Shown here: in pieces, positions 48,583 to 57,271 of the stretch
How positions within the stretch are numbered: the first letter of the stretch is position 1
How the letters are laid out: each line of letters starts with the position of its first letter
Assembly: GCF_021731785.1 (NCBI RefSeq)
Contig: NZ_JAKFWS010000012.1
Location: 1-64,000 of the forward strand
Direction of reading: 5' to 3'
Length of the DNA stretch: 64,000 bases
From: Methylocystis sp.
Lineage (GTDB): Bacteria > Pseudomonadota > Alphaproteobacteria > Rhizobiales > Beijerinckiaceae
The notes under the pieces: generated by a model
The model's database searches: none
What the model saw: only the letters and a program-made list of their open reading frames with translations
Told to the model about the DNA's origin: nothing
Program-made: the position numbers and the translations under genes

Positions 48583-49572
48583 TCACGGGCCCACCTCTCC
48601 GCCCGTCGCGCCGAACACCTGGCCCGTCGTGAAGCTGGCTTCGCTTGAGGCGAGCAGAACGTAAAGCGGCGCGATTTCCGCCGGCTGTCCCGGGCGGCCG
48701 AGCGGCGTGTCGGCGCCAAATTCGGCGAGGTGATCGGGAAACTGTCCGCCGCTTGGCTGCAACGCCGTCCAGAACGGGCCGGGCGCGACGGCGTTGACCC
48801 TTATGCCTTTCTCGGCAAGCTGCTTCGCCAGACATCGGCTGAAATTGAGAATGGCTGCCTTGGTCGCCGAATAGTCCAAAAGATGCTGAGAGGGATCGAA
48901 AGCGACGATCGAACTTGTGTTGATGATCGCGGAGCCCGGCTGCAGATGCGGCAGCGCAGCTTTCGTGATCCAGAACAGCGCGTAGAGATTGGTGCGGAAC
49001 GTCCAGTCGAGATCTTCGGTCGTGATGTCGAGGATCGATTTGCGCGCATGCTGACGCGCGGCGTTGTTGACGAGAATGTCCAAACCGCCGAGATCTTGCG
49101 CCGCGTCGTCGACAAGCTTGCGGCAAAATCCTTCGTCGCGAATACCGCCGGGAAGCGCAACCGCATTGACGTCGGCTTCGCCCATCAGGTCCATGACCTC
49201 CTGCGCGTCCACTTCCTCTTCTGGCAGATAATTGATCGCAACGTCGGCGCCCTCGCGCGCGAAGGCGATCGCCGCAGCGCGGCCGATGCCGCTGTCGCCG
49301 CCGGTGATCAGCGCCTTGCGGCCAAGCAAACGGCCGGAGCCGCGATAGCTTTGCTCGCCATGATCCGGGCGCGGCGTCATGCTCCCAGCCAGCCCCGGCC
49401 ACGGCTGCGTCTGTTTCTCAAAGGGAGGTTTTGGATAGAGATCGCGAGGGTCGCGCAGTTCCCGCGCGGACGGCGCATCGTCAAAGCCGAACACGGAGGT
49501 GGCGGTTTCGATCGCGCTTTGTGCGCGCGGTCCGCGAATCGTTTGGTCTGCGGCGGTTTTCTTGGCGCGCAT
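48583..49572 (-). CDS. SDR family oxidoreductase (YghA/general stress type)
   Basis: The 329-residue short-chain dehydrogenase starts at the ATG at 49572 with GGAG 7 bases upstream. The glycine-rich cofactor motif is [15 protein letters not shown] near residue 87, NNAA follows, and the catalytic Ser and Tyr-xxx-Lys are in INTSS and YSATKAA. The first 80 residues ([16 protein letters not shown] and [13 protein letters not shown]) match the extended-N-terminus SDRs related to YghA/YhdF, often stress induced. It lies between tsf and pyrH, which are adjacent in most alphaproteobacteria, so it may be an acquired insertion. Confidence 0.9.
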   Translation of the reverse strand: MRAKKTAADQTIRGPRAQSAIETATSVFGFDDAPSARELRDPRDLYPKPPFEKQTQPWPGLAGSMTPRPDHGEQSYRGSGRLLGRKALITGGDSGIGRAAAIAFAREGADVAINYLPEEEVDAQEVMDLMGEADVNAVALPGGIRDEGFCRKLVDDAAQDLGGLDILVNNAARQHARKSILDITTEDLDWTFRTNLYALFWITKAALPHLQPGSAIINTSSIVAFDPSQHLLDYSATKAAILNFSRCLAKQLAEKGIRVNAVAPGPFWTALQPSGGQFPDHLAEFGADTPLGRPGQPAEIAPLYVLLASSEASFTTGQVFGATGGEVGP

Positions 49573-49778
49573 CTGATGCTCCCTCTGCTCGATCTTCGCC
49601 ATGCAGGCGAAGATCAATGTCAGGAGCTAAACGCCGCGCGCCCGCGATTGTTTCGCGGGCGCGCGACAACCAAAAGCATCGCCAACAGCTGTTGCATCCT
49701 CTTCACGCACGTGGCCCGAAGGAGGATGAGGCGAAGGTCGCGGCGTTGCAGAGGGAATAACGGCCGGAAGTTTCAGCC

Positions 49779-49862
49779 GTCATGGCCGGGCTTGTCCCGG
49801 CCATCCACGCGGCGCCGTTGCGTAGACCCGGCGTGGATGCCCGGCACAAGGCCGGGCATGAC
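49779..49862. repeat. 84-bp palindromic intergenic repeat
   Basis: GTCATGGCCGGGC (49779 on) and the closing GCCGGGCATGAC (to 49862) form long inverted ends, with CATCCACGC/GCGTGGATG arms inside. This GTCATGGCCGGG...GGCATGAC style repeat is abundant in Hyphomicrobiales intergenic DNA. It sits between the SDR gene start and the tsf terminator. Confidence 0.7.
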
Positions 49863-49883
49863 GCGGAGAGGTTTCGCGGAAAC

Positions 49884-49912
49884 AAAAAAAGGCCGGGGTA
49901 AACGCCCCGGCC
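49884..49912 (-). terminator. Rho-independent terminator of tsf
   Basis: On the minus strand GGCCGGGG (arms at 49891-49898 and 49905-49912) pairs perfectly across a 6-base loop and is followed by seven T residues (49884-49890). It lies 37 bases after the tsf stop, so rpsB-tsf end here and the SDR-pyrH part has its own promoter or reads through. Confidence 0.9.
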
Positions 49913-49948
49913 CTCACTAACCTTTTCACCACAAGCGGAGGGAATGAC

Positions 49949-50875
49949 TCACCCCTTCGCAGCCGCCGCCACTTCGGCGGCGAAGTCGCTCGTCTGCTTC
50001 TCGATGCCTTCGCCGAGCGCGTAGCGCTCGAAGCCCTTGATGGCGATCGGGGCGCCGGCCTTGCCTTCGATCTCCTTGACCGCCTGCGCGACGGTTTTGT
50101 TGTTGTGGTCCGGATGGTTCGAGACCTGATCGAGCATGCAGACCTCCTTGGCGTAGGTCTTCAACCCCGAGTCGATGATCTTCTGCAGCACGTTCTCCGG
50201 CTTGCCGGCGTTCTTCTCGGCAAGCAGCCTCTTCTCGCGCTCGACCGTCGCCGGATCGAGGCCGGAGGCGTCGAGCGCCAGCGGATTGGCCGAGGCGACA
50301 TGCATCGCGAGCTGGCGCGCGAGCGTCGCCAGCACCTCCTTGTCGCCTGTCGATTCGAGCGCGACGATCACCGCGATCTTGCCCTCGCCGTCGACCACCT
50401 GCGCATGGACATAGCGGCCGACGACGCCTTCAGCGACGCTGACCGCCGCAGCGCGGCGCAACGTCAGGTTCTCGCCGATGCTCGCAATCGCGTTGGTGAC
50501 CGCTTCGCTCACCGTGCCGCCGCCGGGATAGGCTTGCGCGCCGAGCGCCTCGACGTCGGTCTTGCCGCTTTTCAGCGCGACTTCGGCGATGTTCTTCACC
50601 AGCGTCTGGAAGTCGGCGTTGCGGGCGACGAAGTCCGTCTCTGAATTCACCTCGACGACAACGCCCTGCTTATCTCCCGTCAGCGCCGCGACAAGCCCCT
50701 CGGCGGCGACACGATCGGCCTTCTTCGCGGCCTTGGAGAGGCCCTTCTTGCGCAGCCAGTCGACCGCCGCTTCGAAATCGCCCTCGGTCTGGGTGAGCGC
50801 CGACTTGCAATCCATCATGCCCGCGCCGGTGCTCTCGCGCAGTTCCTTGACAAGGGCGGCGGTGATCGTAGCCAT
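49949..50875 (-). CDS. tsf: Translation elongation factor Ts
   Basis: The 308-residue guanine-nucleotide exchange factor recycles EF-Tu. The ATG at 50875 ([21 protein letters not shown]) is standard; a longer frame to 50920 is not needed. N-terminal TDFVAR-type motif is present ([14 protein letters not shown]), as are the [11 protein letters not shown] and coiled-coil segments. The length is typical of alphaproteobacteria (about 307). It follows rpsB by 89 bases and is ended by a strong terminator. Confidence 0.97.
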   Translation of the reverse strand: MATITAALVKELRESTGAGMMDCKSALTQTEGDFEAAVDWLRKKGLSKAAKKADRVAAEGLVAALTGDKQGVVVEVNSETDFVARNADFQTLVKNIAEVALKSGKTDVEALGAQAYPGGGTVSEAVTNAIASIGENLTLRRAAAVSVAEGVVGRYVHAQVVDGEGKIAVIVALESTGDKEVLATLARQLAMHVASANPLALDASGLDPATVEREKRLLAEKNAGKPENVLQKIIDSGLKTYAKEVCMLDQVSNHPDHNNKTVAQAVKEIEGKAGAPIAIKGFERYALGEGIEKQTSDFAAEVAAAAKG

Positions 50876-50964
50876 GGTCGAAATTCCTTCTCGAGGAGTC
50901 ATGCGACGACGCCGGCCCATTGGACCGGCGCGCGCCTCTTAAGCATTGGACTTGACGAACCAAA

Positions 50965-52032
50965 TTATGCGGCGAGCAGCGCCTTCGCCTGATCGACCCA
51001 GCCGTCGCGCGCGATGCGGCCGTTCAGCTTCAATTCGGCGTCGAGCTTTTCCACATTCGCCGGCGTCATCGCGGCGAGCTGCCAATAGTGATAGACGCCG
51101 GCGTCGTTCAGTTTCTTGACAAGCTGCGGACCGACGCCGTGCAGCTTGGCGAGATCGTCCGGCGCGCCGCGCGGCGCGGAAAGCAGTTCGAAGGCTTCGA
51201 CAGGCGTCTCCGCATCGGCGCCGGCGGCCTCAGCGGCGATTTCCTCGGCCGTACGCAAGTCTTCGCGGATTACCGGGCCGGCCTCGAGAGCCGGCTCGAG
51301 CGCAGGAGCCTCCTCGGCGCCAAGGTCGACTCCCATCGCGCCGTGGCTGCGCGAAATGCCGTCGATCGCGGCGCGCGCGACGAGATCGCAATAGAGCGCG
51401 ATGGCGCGGCCGGCGTCGTCATTGCCCGGGATCGGATGGGTGACGCCGTCCGGATCGCAATTGGTGTCGAGCACCGCGACCACGGGAATCTTGAGGCGGT
51501 TCGCCTCCTTGATCGCGAGCTGCTCCTTATTCGTGTCGACCACGAAGATCAGGTCCGGGGTGCCGCCCATATCCTTGATGCCGCCGAGCGCCTTTTCGAG
51601 CTTGTCGCGCTCGCGGGTCAGCAGCAGCCGTTCCTTCTTGGTGATGCCCGAAGCGCCAGCCGAAAGCTGCTCGTCGAGTTTGCGCAGGCGGTTGATCGAA
51701 CCGGAAATCGTCTTCCAATTGGTCAGTGTGCCGCCCAGCCAGCGGGAGTTGATGTAATATTGCGCGCTACGCTTGGCGGCCTCGGCGATCTGCTCCTGCG
51801 CCTGGCGCTTGGTGCCGACGAACAGCACCCGGCCGCCCTTGGCGACGGTGTCAGAAACCGTCTTCAGCGCCTGATGCAGCAGCGGCACCGTCTGCGCGAG
51901 ATCGATGATGTGGATGTTATTGCGGGCGCCGAAAATAAATGGCGCCATCTTCGGGTTCCAGCGGTGCGACTGATGGCCGAAATGGGCGCCAGCCTCCAGC
52001 AGGCTGCGCATGGTGAAATCGGGAAGAGCCAT
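50965..52032 (-). CDS. rpsB: 30S ribosomal protein S2 with C-terminal HhH-like extension
   Basis: The 355-residue protein contains the S2 core (1-235) with [21 protein letters not shown] (read as [15 protein letters not shown] and PFIFG), [16 protein letters not shown] and [19 protein letters not shown] charged linker (240-290) and a C-terminal helix-hairpin-helix-like module ([22 protein letters not shown], residues about 293-355) follow. E. coli S2 has 241 residues; the extra domain is a feature of several Hyphomicrobiales S2 proteins and may help bind rRNA or S1. The start is at 52032; the promoter is at 52143-52171. Confidence 0.97.
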   Translation of the reverse strand: MALPDFTMRSLLEAGAHFGHQSHRWNPKMAPFIFGARNNIHIIDLAQTVPLLHQALKTVSDTVAKGGRVLFVGTKRQAQEQIAEAAKRSAQYYINSRWLGGTLTNWKTISGSINRLRKLDEQLSAGASGITKKERLLLTRERDKLEKALGGIKDMGGTPDLIFVVDTNKEQLAIKEANRLKIPVVAVLDTNCDPDGVTHPIPGNDDAGRAIALYCDLVARAAIDGISRSHGAMGVDLGAEEAPALEPALEAGPVIREDLRTAEEIAAEAAGADAETPVEAFELLSAPRGAPDDLAKLHGVGPQLVKKLNDAGVYHYWQLAAMTPANVEKLDAELKLNGRIARDGWVDQAKALLAA

Positions 52033-52384
52033 TATCGTTTCTCCGGTTGAGCCTCGGCGAAAGATGGATGAGGCCGGAAGCCGGCCACCGGAGCGACGTC
52101 TTGAGGCAGACGCCGCGTAACTCTCGCCTGTGGAATGGCGCGCTTATAGGGTATGCGCCTACGTCGGGCAAGGGCTCTAGCCGAAGCGGCGCGAAGAGAG
52201 GCGAGGGGGCTTAATTTTTTGCAAAGTCCGCGACCAGTTGTCGCATGTTAATACACTGAATCATAATGAACATGTCGATTTTTCGGTCGGCGCTTGAGTC
52301 GCATTGCCATCCGCCTGGAAACACGCTAGGCTCCCCCTCGATGCGGCAAGCATTCACGTAAAATCAAGAACAGGGGGAAAACGC
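52033..52384. other. Divergent promoter region of rpsB and a small membrane protein gene
   Basis: Holds the rpsB promoter (52143-52171, minus strand) and a leader of about 100 bases before the rpsB ATG. A more AT-rich part (52210-52290) precedes the plus-strand small gene. No additional gene is seen. Confidence 0.5.
52143..52171 (-). promoter_or_regulatory. Sigma70-type promoter of rpsB
   Basis: On the minus strand TTGCCC (52171-52166) and TATAAG (52148-52143) are separated by exactly 17 bases. Transcription would begin near 52136, giving an rpsB leader of about 100 bases, long enough for S2 autoregulatory structure. Confidence 0.6.
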
Positions 52385-52576
52385 ATGGCCGTTAACGTTC
52401 ACAGCTCTGGCGATGTCGGCAAGATGCTGCTTTGGATCGCCGCCTTCGTCGCGTTCGTTATCGTCGCTCTGACCTGGGTTCCGGACTGGATTTCTCCCGA
52501 AGGAACCAACGGCACGGGCAACCGCGGCGGCATACAAGGCGAGGGCGTTGGCTCTACCGCCCGCATGATCCAGTAA
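52385..52576 (+). CDS. Tiny single-pass membrane protein of unknown function
   Basis: An ATG at 52385 with AGGGGGAAAACGC upstream encodes 63 residues. Residues 13-33 (KMLLWIAAFVAFVIVALTWV) are a membrane helix, followed by WISPEGTNGTGNRGG, a glycine-rich tail. No family is recognised. A hairpin just after the stop may end its transcript. Codon use and the strong ribosome binding site argue it is real. Confidence 0.5.
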   Translation: MAVNVHSSGDVGKMLLWIAAFVAFVIVALTWVPDWISPEGTNGTGNRGGIQGEGVGSTARMIQ

Positions 52577-52599
52577 CAAATACCCCTGCCGAATGACTT

Positions 52600-52631
52600 G
52601 CCGGGCGCGCGAGCTCCCGGCCCTTGTCTTT
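52600..52631 (+). terminator. Weak possible terminator of the small membrane gene
   Basis: GCCGGG (52600-52605) pairs with CCCGGC (52616-52621) around a 10-base GC-rich loop, followed by CCTTGTCTTTT. The stem is short, so the call is tentative. Confidence 0.3.
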
Positions 52632-52839
52632 TGGCGGGCGATCGGCCGGTTACCGCGCAGATCATTTTGGAGCCGACGTTCTCGACCTGATCGAGCGTCG
52701 GCTTCCGCTTTTTTTGCGCTGCTCGAGCTTTCCGCCGAAGCCAGACGCCGGTTCGTCATGGAAAATGCGTCGATTCAAAAATATGGCGCATTCCTGCATC
52801 GATGATTCATGAATGCGCTCTGGGATCCGGAGCCATAAA

Positions 52840-53246
52840 TTGCTCTCATCGACTCCGGTGAAGGCGCACCGCTCGGCCAGCGGCGGCAAAGGGGGGGAGA
52901 AGAAAAATCAGGCCGTCGGCCGGTCGCGCGGCGGGCGCACGACCAAAATCCATGCGCTGACCGATACCCAATGTCGCCCGCTCGCCTGCATGCTTACTGG
53001 CGGCCAAGTCGCCCACAGCACAGTAGGCGCAGAGCTTAGGGCGGCGTCATGCCCAACATCCCGCCCAAGACCAATCGCAAATGGAAGAACTGTCTCTCGC
53101 CTTTCCTCTACCGGAATTGCAACGCGATCGAACGCATGTTCTGCCGCCTGAAGGGCTTCAGACGCGTGGCGACGCGCTATGACCGCAACGCCACGAACTT
53201 CCTCGCCGCCGTTTGCATCGCTGCAACCGTCAGCTATTGGTTATGA
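52840..53246 (+). pseudogene. Decayed IS5-family transposase
   Basis: Two frame-shifted blocks match the C-terminal half of an IS5-group transposase. The first (from about 52840) has VKAHRSASGGKGG and SRGGRTTKIHALTD; the second (from about 53049) has MPNIPPKTNRKWKNC, NAIERMFCRLK with the final catalytic Glu, and ends ATVSYWL. Between them about 30 residues (the second-Asp region) are missing and the frame changes. The N-terminal part with the first catalytic Asp is absent. The element is inactive. Confidence 0.85.
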
Positions 53247-53254
53247 GGTGCGCC

Positions 53255-53605
53255 CTAGGGCAGGATTTCCAGCGACTGGATCCAGACATAGCGGCCCGCG
53301 AGGCCGACATCGACTTCGCCCACCAGACGGACGCGCGTTTCCGGCGTGACCGCTCGACCGGCGAAGACAGGCGAGCTGATCTCGACGCGGATGTCTCCCG
53401 TTGCGTCGCGGAAGAGGAAATAGTCCGATCGTTGATGTGAGACGATGTTCCCCTTCAGTGTGACATAGCTGCCGGGGCGGGCTCGCGAAACCGCAGCGAC
53501 GGCGCTTGGCCGGCTGCTGGTTGCGGCAGAGGGACCGGTAAACTGGGCCATGGCCGCCGTCACGGGAACCGAAGACAGAATCAACGCGACCATCACATGT
53601 TTCAT
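53255..53605 (-). CDS. NirD/YgiW/YdeI-type OB-fold stress protein
   Basis: The 116-residue periplasmic protein starts at the ATG at 53605 (MKHVMVALILSSVP) with GGGAG upstream. A signal peptide covers about residues 1-22 (ending AMAQ). The OB-fold follows with SYVTLKGNIVSHQRSDYFLF, RDATGDIRVEI and VRLVGEVDV, matching the bOB domain of YgiW/YdeI. Homologs are periplasmic proteins tied to oxidative, acid or peptide stress and may bind small ligands. It lies next to the IS5 remnant, with no operon partner. Confidence 0.8.
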   Translation of the reverse strand: MKHVMVALILSSVPVTAAMAQFTGPSAATSSRPSAVAAVSRARPGSYVTLKGNIVSHQRSDYFLFRDATGDIRVEISSPVFAGRAVTPETRVRLVGEVDVGLAGRYVWIQSLEILP

Positions 53606-53734
53606 GTTGAAATCTCCCATGCTGCTGCGGCTTGCTTCACGACGACGATTGAAGCAACACGCAGGCTGCCGCAAGCATGTAGAAGGTGGCGCGCCTCGCC
53701 GCCATCGCCCTCTGGCTGTGAATGAGTCTGGACC

Positions 53735-54694
53735 CTAGCGCGCCTTGCCCCAGACTTGCGTCAACCAATTTCGATATTGCGGCGCTTGGGTCAACCAAAC
53801 CCAAAATTGCGGCAGCCGAATATTTTGCATCGCCGGTCCGGCTTCGACCAAGACAACGCCGAGCAGGATCAGCCCGCCGCCGAGGATCGCGGCCTCCGTC
53901 AGACGCTCGGACAAAAGGACGACGGCCGATAGGGCTGCGAAAACGCTCTCCAATGACATGATCAGCGCGGCTTCAGCCGCAGGCGTATATTTGAGCGCGA
54001 CGAGCTGAAGGGTGAACGCGATCCCCCCGGAGCAAAGCCCCGCATAGAGGATCGACGGCAGCGCCGAGATCAGGCCCGCTTGCGAAAAAGGCTCGAGACC
54101 AAGCCCAGCGACCATTCCGAGAACGCCGACGACGCCGAATTGCGCGAAGGCCAGAAAATACGGCCGATCGGCGCGACCGAGAAAGGTTGGCAGAAGACTG
54201 ATCCCGGCCGCCCAGGCGACATCCGCGATCAACACCAGGCCGTCGCCCGACGTCCAGCTCCCAAACTGGGCGCCGTCCGTCAGGAGCCAGGCGCCGGCGA
54301 CGGATACAAAGCCGGCCGCGAGAACGACGCGCCGCGGTCTGACGCCAGTTTGCACAAAAACGAACAGCGGAACGAGGATCACATAGAGCGCGGTGAGAAA
54401 TCCGCCGTTGGTGGCGGTCGTCGTGGCGAGCCCCACTTGCTGCAAAGCGGCGGCGACGAAAACGCACAAGCCGATCAGCCCGGCGAGCAGCAATTCGCTT
54501 CTGTTCAGCCGAAACCCGCTGTGACGGCGCTCATAGAGCGCCAACGGCGCGAGCGCGACGCACGACAAGAGAAATCGGACGCCGACGAATGTGACCGGCC
54601 CCATAAGCGCGCCGGCGTTCTTTTAAGCGATGAAGGCCGTCCCCCAAATCAGAGCGGCCAGCACAAGCAGCAAATCAGCGCGAATGCGGCTCAA
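53735..54694 (-). pseudogene. EamA/DMT-family transporter interrupted by an in-frame stop
   Basis: The gene would start with TTG at 54694, overlapping the stop of the fatty acid hydroxylase gene by 4 bases (TTGA), and read SRIRADLLLVLAALIWGTAFIA before a TAA at 54623-54625. Reading through gives KNAGALMGPVTFVGVRFLLS and the rest in the same frame with no further break. Family members have Gln at this place (AFIAQK), so a single CAA-to-TAA change explains it. The rest (from an ATG at 54604) is a 289-residue protein with about nine of ten membrane segments of a drug/metabolite transporter. Restart at 54604 would lose the first helix. Confidence 0.75.
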
Positions 54695-55734
54695 AATATG
54701 CCTGTGCTCTTCGGCCTCTGACGGCGCTGCTCCATTCGCTCGATCCCTGCTCGCCATGCATCGGCGAGCGCGCGCCAGAGCGCGAGGGCCGCTCTCACAA
54801 TCGGGGTTGCCAACAATCCGAACGCCGAATGCGGGTCCGCGCCCTCTTCCTCGACGCCGTATTTCAGGCGCGGATTGGTTTTTGAAGGCATCTCGAGAGA
54901 GCCGTACATCCAATCCCAAACGGCGAGGACGCTGCCGAAGTTTCGATTAAAATGCTCGGGATGCGTCGAGTGATGGATCTGGTGATGCGCGGGACTGAGG
55001 ACGATGTGTCCCAGCAGTCCCCGAAAGGGAATCCAGAACTGCGAATGCTGAAGATGTCCGATCGTCCAAAGGAAGAAAAGGAAGAGAATGTTCTTCCCGT
55101 CCACCGTGAACGATTCCGTGGTTCGCCCAAAAAGCCAGGCCAATGCGCCCGCCGCCGAGCCGATGAATATCGCGAGCATGTAGCCAAAAAATATGTTGTC
55201 GATCGGATGATTGCGAAAGTTCGTCACCGGCGTCAGCGCCTCCGCCGTGTGGTGCACCTTGTGAAACTCCCACAAGAACGGGATGCGATGCTTGAGCCAG
55301 TGATCGACCCAATAGCCGATCTCATAGGCCAGAAACAGCACGACGGTAGAAAAGACTTTTATCGACAGATCGCAGCAGGCGACCGGCGCGGTCGCGCCGA
55401 ATGAACTGTGCAGCGCAGCGCTCACCACCGTCGCGACGGCGTTCGAGGATATGACAAGAGCGCCCACCACGACCGGCATGAAAACGACGCTCAGCACGAA
55501 GAGTTTGACGTCAGCGGCAAACGACGCGGTGAGCAGGATTTTCCTGCTGAAGATCGCGCGGGCGATGGCGCGTAGATTGACGCGTCCTCGGCGGATCTTG
55601 CGCTGATAGGCCAACGCGCAAACGGCGATGACAAACGTCGTCGCCAGGGAATAGACCGAAAAGATCGATCCCGCCGAAAACAATTCGTTGGATATTCTCG
55701 CAACGGAAAAGCGGAGCGCGTCGTAAACGTCCAT
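54691..55734 (-). CDS. Fatty acid hydroxylase / sterol desaturase family membrane protein
   Basis: The 347-residue membrane di-iron protein has about six hydrophobic segments and the expected histidine clusters: DHWLKH, EFHKVHH, and PAHHQIHHS, plus NHPID between. This clustering defines the fatty acid hydroxylase superfamily (C-4/C-5 sterol desaturases, carotenoid hydroxylases, sphingolipid hydroxylases). The sequence cannot tell which substrate is used. It is cotranscribed and translationally coupled with the broken EamA gene downstream. Confidence 0.88.
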   Translation of the reverse strand: MDVYDALRFSVARISNELFSAGSIFSVYSLATTFVIAVCALAYQRKIRRGRVNLRAIARAIFSRKILLTASFAADVKLFVLSVVFMPVVVGALVISSNAVATVVSAALHSSFGATAPVACCDLSIKVFSTVVLFLAYEIGYWVDHWLKHRIPFLWEFHKVHHTAEALTPVTNFRNHPIDNIFFGYMLAIFIGSAAGALAWLFGRTTESFTVDGKNILFLFFLWTIGHLQHSQFWIPFRGLLGHIVLSPAHHQIHHSTHPEHFNRNFGSVLAVWDWMYGSLEMPSKTNPRLKYGVEEEGADPHSAFGLLATPIVRAALALWRALADAWRAGIERMEQRRQRPKSTGIF

Positions 55735-55930
55735 CGAGCCTTCTGGTCCAGATGATTTTGACAGTCCGGCCGGGACTGACGCGCGCCGAAAGACCCGTTT
55801 CCTTCGAGCGCTTGCGTCGCGGGCGCAGGTTCCAGCTGCTCATCCTACCGCCTGAGACGCGAAGCGTATTCGCTACGCGAGCCGGCGCCAAGAGCGATAG
55901 GCCATCAGCCTTCATGGCTTGCGTTCGAGG

Positions 55931-56560
55931 TTAGAATTCGATCCCCTCCTGCGCTTTGACGCCAGCGCCGAAATGGTGCTTGACCAGGGTCATCTCGGTG
56001 ACGAGATCGGCCGCGGCGATCAGTTCCGGCTTGGCGTTGCGTCCGGTCACGACAACGTTGAGGTCCGCGCGCCGCGCGGCGAGCGCGCCAAGCACCTCCT
56101 CGAGCGGCAAATGCTCGTAGCGAAGCGAAATATTCAATTCGTCGAGCACGAGCAAACGAATCTCAGGGTCATCCATCAGTTCGCGCGCCTTGTCCCAGGC
56201 GCGGCGCGCCGCAGCTTCGTCGCGGGCGCGGTCCTGGGTCTCCCAGGTGAAACCCTCGCCGAGCGTATGCCAGGAAACTCGACCGAACTCTTGGCGGAGC
56301 TTTTCGAGCATATTGCGCTCGCCGCTGCGCCACTGGCCCTTGCCGAATTGAACGACGCCGATTTTCCAGCCATGGCCGAGAGCGCGCAGCGCGAGGCCGA
56401 AGGCCGCGGTCGACTTGCCTTTGCCAGCGCCGGTGTGGACCATCAGCAGGCCTTTGCGCGAGATGGTCTTGCCGGCGACCTCGGCGTCCTGGACGGCCTT
56501 GCGCTTCTCCATTTTGAGACGATGGCGGCGCGCCTCGTCGTCTTCGTTCATCTCGGTCAT
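55931..56560 (-). CDS. cobO: Cob(I)yrinic acid a,c-diamide adenosyltransferase
   Basis: The 209-residue enzyme adenosylates the corrin cobalt (CobO/BtuR/CobA type). The ATG at 56560 has GGAGCGGCA just upstream. The P-loop is VHTGAGKGKSTAAFG (residues 41-55), followed by VVQFGKGQW, TWETQDRARD and LLVLDELNISLRY. The length and motifs are standard. It lies divergently beside the riboswitch-led cob operon, so its promoter region and the repeat at 56599-56777 adjoin. Confidence 0.95.
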   Translation of the reverse strand: MTEMNEDDEARRHRLKMEKRKAVQDAEVAGKTISRKGLLMVHTGAGKGKSTAAFGLALRALGHGWKIGVVQFGKGQWRSGERNMLEKLRQEFGRVSWHTLGEGFTWETQDRARDEAAARRAWDKARELMDDPEIRLLVLDELNISLRYEHLPLEEVLGALAARRADLNVVVTGRNAKPELIAAADLVTEMTLVKHHFGAGVKAQEGIEF

Positions 56561-56598
56561 TGCCGCTCCACGCGCTCTCCACCATCAAGCAATGGATT

Positions 56599-56777
56599 TC
56601 CTCATCCTGAGGAGCCCCCCCGTAAGTCGGGTTTACCCGACTTACGCATAAGACATCGATCTCGGACAGGCCCGAGATCGAAGGCGGCGTTCGAAGGACG
56701 AGGAAATCCTCGCCGAAACCATTCCTCCCCTCGCGCTTCGAGACGCCTGCTACGCAGGCTCCTCAGCATGAGGGGAG
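56599..56777. repeat. Hairpin-string repeat between cobO and the cobalamin riboswitch
   Basis: A row of perfect hairpins is framed by CTCATCCTGAGGAG at one end and CTCCTCAGCATGAGG at the other. They are CGTAAGTCGGGT/ACCCGACTTACG (56621-56646), CGATCTCGG/CCGAGATCG (56657-56680), CGAGGA/TCCTCG (56699-56712) and GCCTGC/GCAGGC (56745-56759). The design closely resembles the hairpin string inside cobN. Confidence 0.75.
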
Positions 56778-56802
56778 GCGCGTTGCTCGCCTCCACCTGG
56801 GT

Positions 56803-56831
56803 TTGACGGAAGCATGAGCCGCGCATATGAC
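56803..56831 (+). promoter_or_regulatory. Promoter of the cobalamin operon
   Basis: TTGACG (56803-56808) and TATGAC (56826-56831) are 17 bases apart. The predicted start near 56838 falls exactly at the first base of the riboswitch. Confidence 0.7.
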
Positions 56832-56838
56832 TAGTCGG

Positions 56839-57006
56839 GACGGTCCTTCGCAAGAAGTGAAAAGGGAACGCGGCGCGGGCCTTAGGTCCGATATCCGCGG
56901 CTGCCCCCGCAACTGTAGCCGGCAAGGTCCGCGCCATCGGCCACTGAGCATGACGCTTGGGAAGGCGGCGCGGTCCGACGACCCGGGAGCCAGGAGACCT
57001 GCCGTC
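56839..57006 (+). promoter_or_regulatory. Cobalamin (B12) riboswitch
   Basis: All landmark segments of the cobalamin class occur in order: AAAAGGGAACGCGG, the GCTGCCCCCGCAACTGTAG core, CCACTG, TGGGAAGG, and the B12-box GAGCCAGGAGACCTGCC. Closing arms GACGG (56839-56843) and CCGTC (57002-57006) pair. It lies 67 bases ahead of cbtB, with no strong terminator in between, so control is likely translational. It should repress the operon when adenosylcobalamin is plentiful. Confidence 0.95.
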
Positions 57007-57073
57007 ATAGGGCGATCGTCGCCGATCGTCGCGTTAATCGCATCGCCGCCGGTGGGGCGGCAGGGAGACCGAT

Positions 57074-57259
57074 ATGACCGCCAACTCATCCGTTAATTCC
57101 ACCGCCCTCGCCTCTTCGAGACTCGAGGCGCTGCGCGCCGCCGCCATTGCGCTCGTTCTCGGCTTTGGCCTCGTCTGGCTTGCGGGCTTTGCTTATCCCG
57201 AAAGCGTCCACGACGCGTCGCATGATACGCGCCACGCGCTCTCTTTTCCCTGCCACTAG
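57074..57259 (+). CDS. cbtB: Cobalt transporter subunit CbtB
   Basis: The 61-residue protein has one membrane helix (about 22-42, AAAIALVLGFGLVWLAGFAY) and the histidine-rich C terminus SVHDASHDTRHALSFPCH, the hallmark of CbtB, where His and Cys may bind cobalt. It is directly downstream of the cobalamin riboswitch and 12 bases before cbtA. CbtAB are predicted cobalt importers known from riboswitch context. Confidence 0.9.
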   Translation: MTANSSVNSTALASSRLEALRAAAIALVLGFGLVWLAGFAYPESVHDASHDTRHALSFPCH

Positions 57260-57271
57260 GCCACAACGCGC

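Noticed and set aside
54623-54919. Separate 98-residue gene upstream of the EamA fragment
   Set aside because: Its last residues are the first helix of the same EamA protein in the same frame; it is part of the broken gene.
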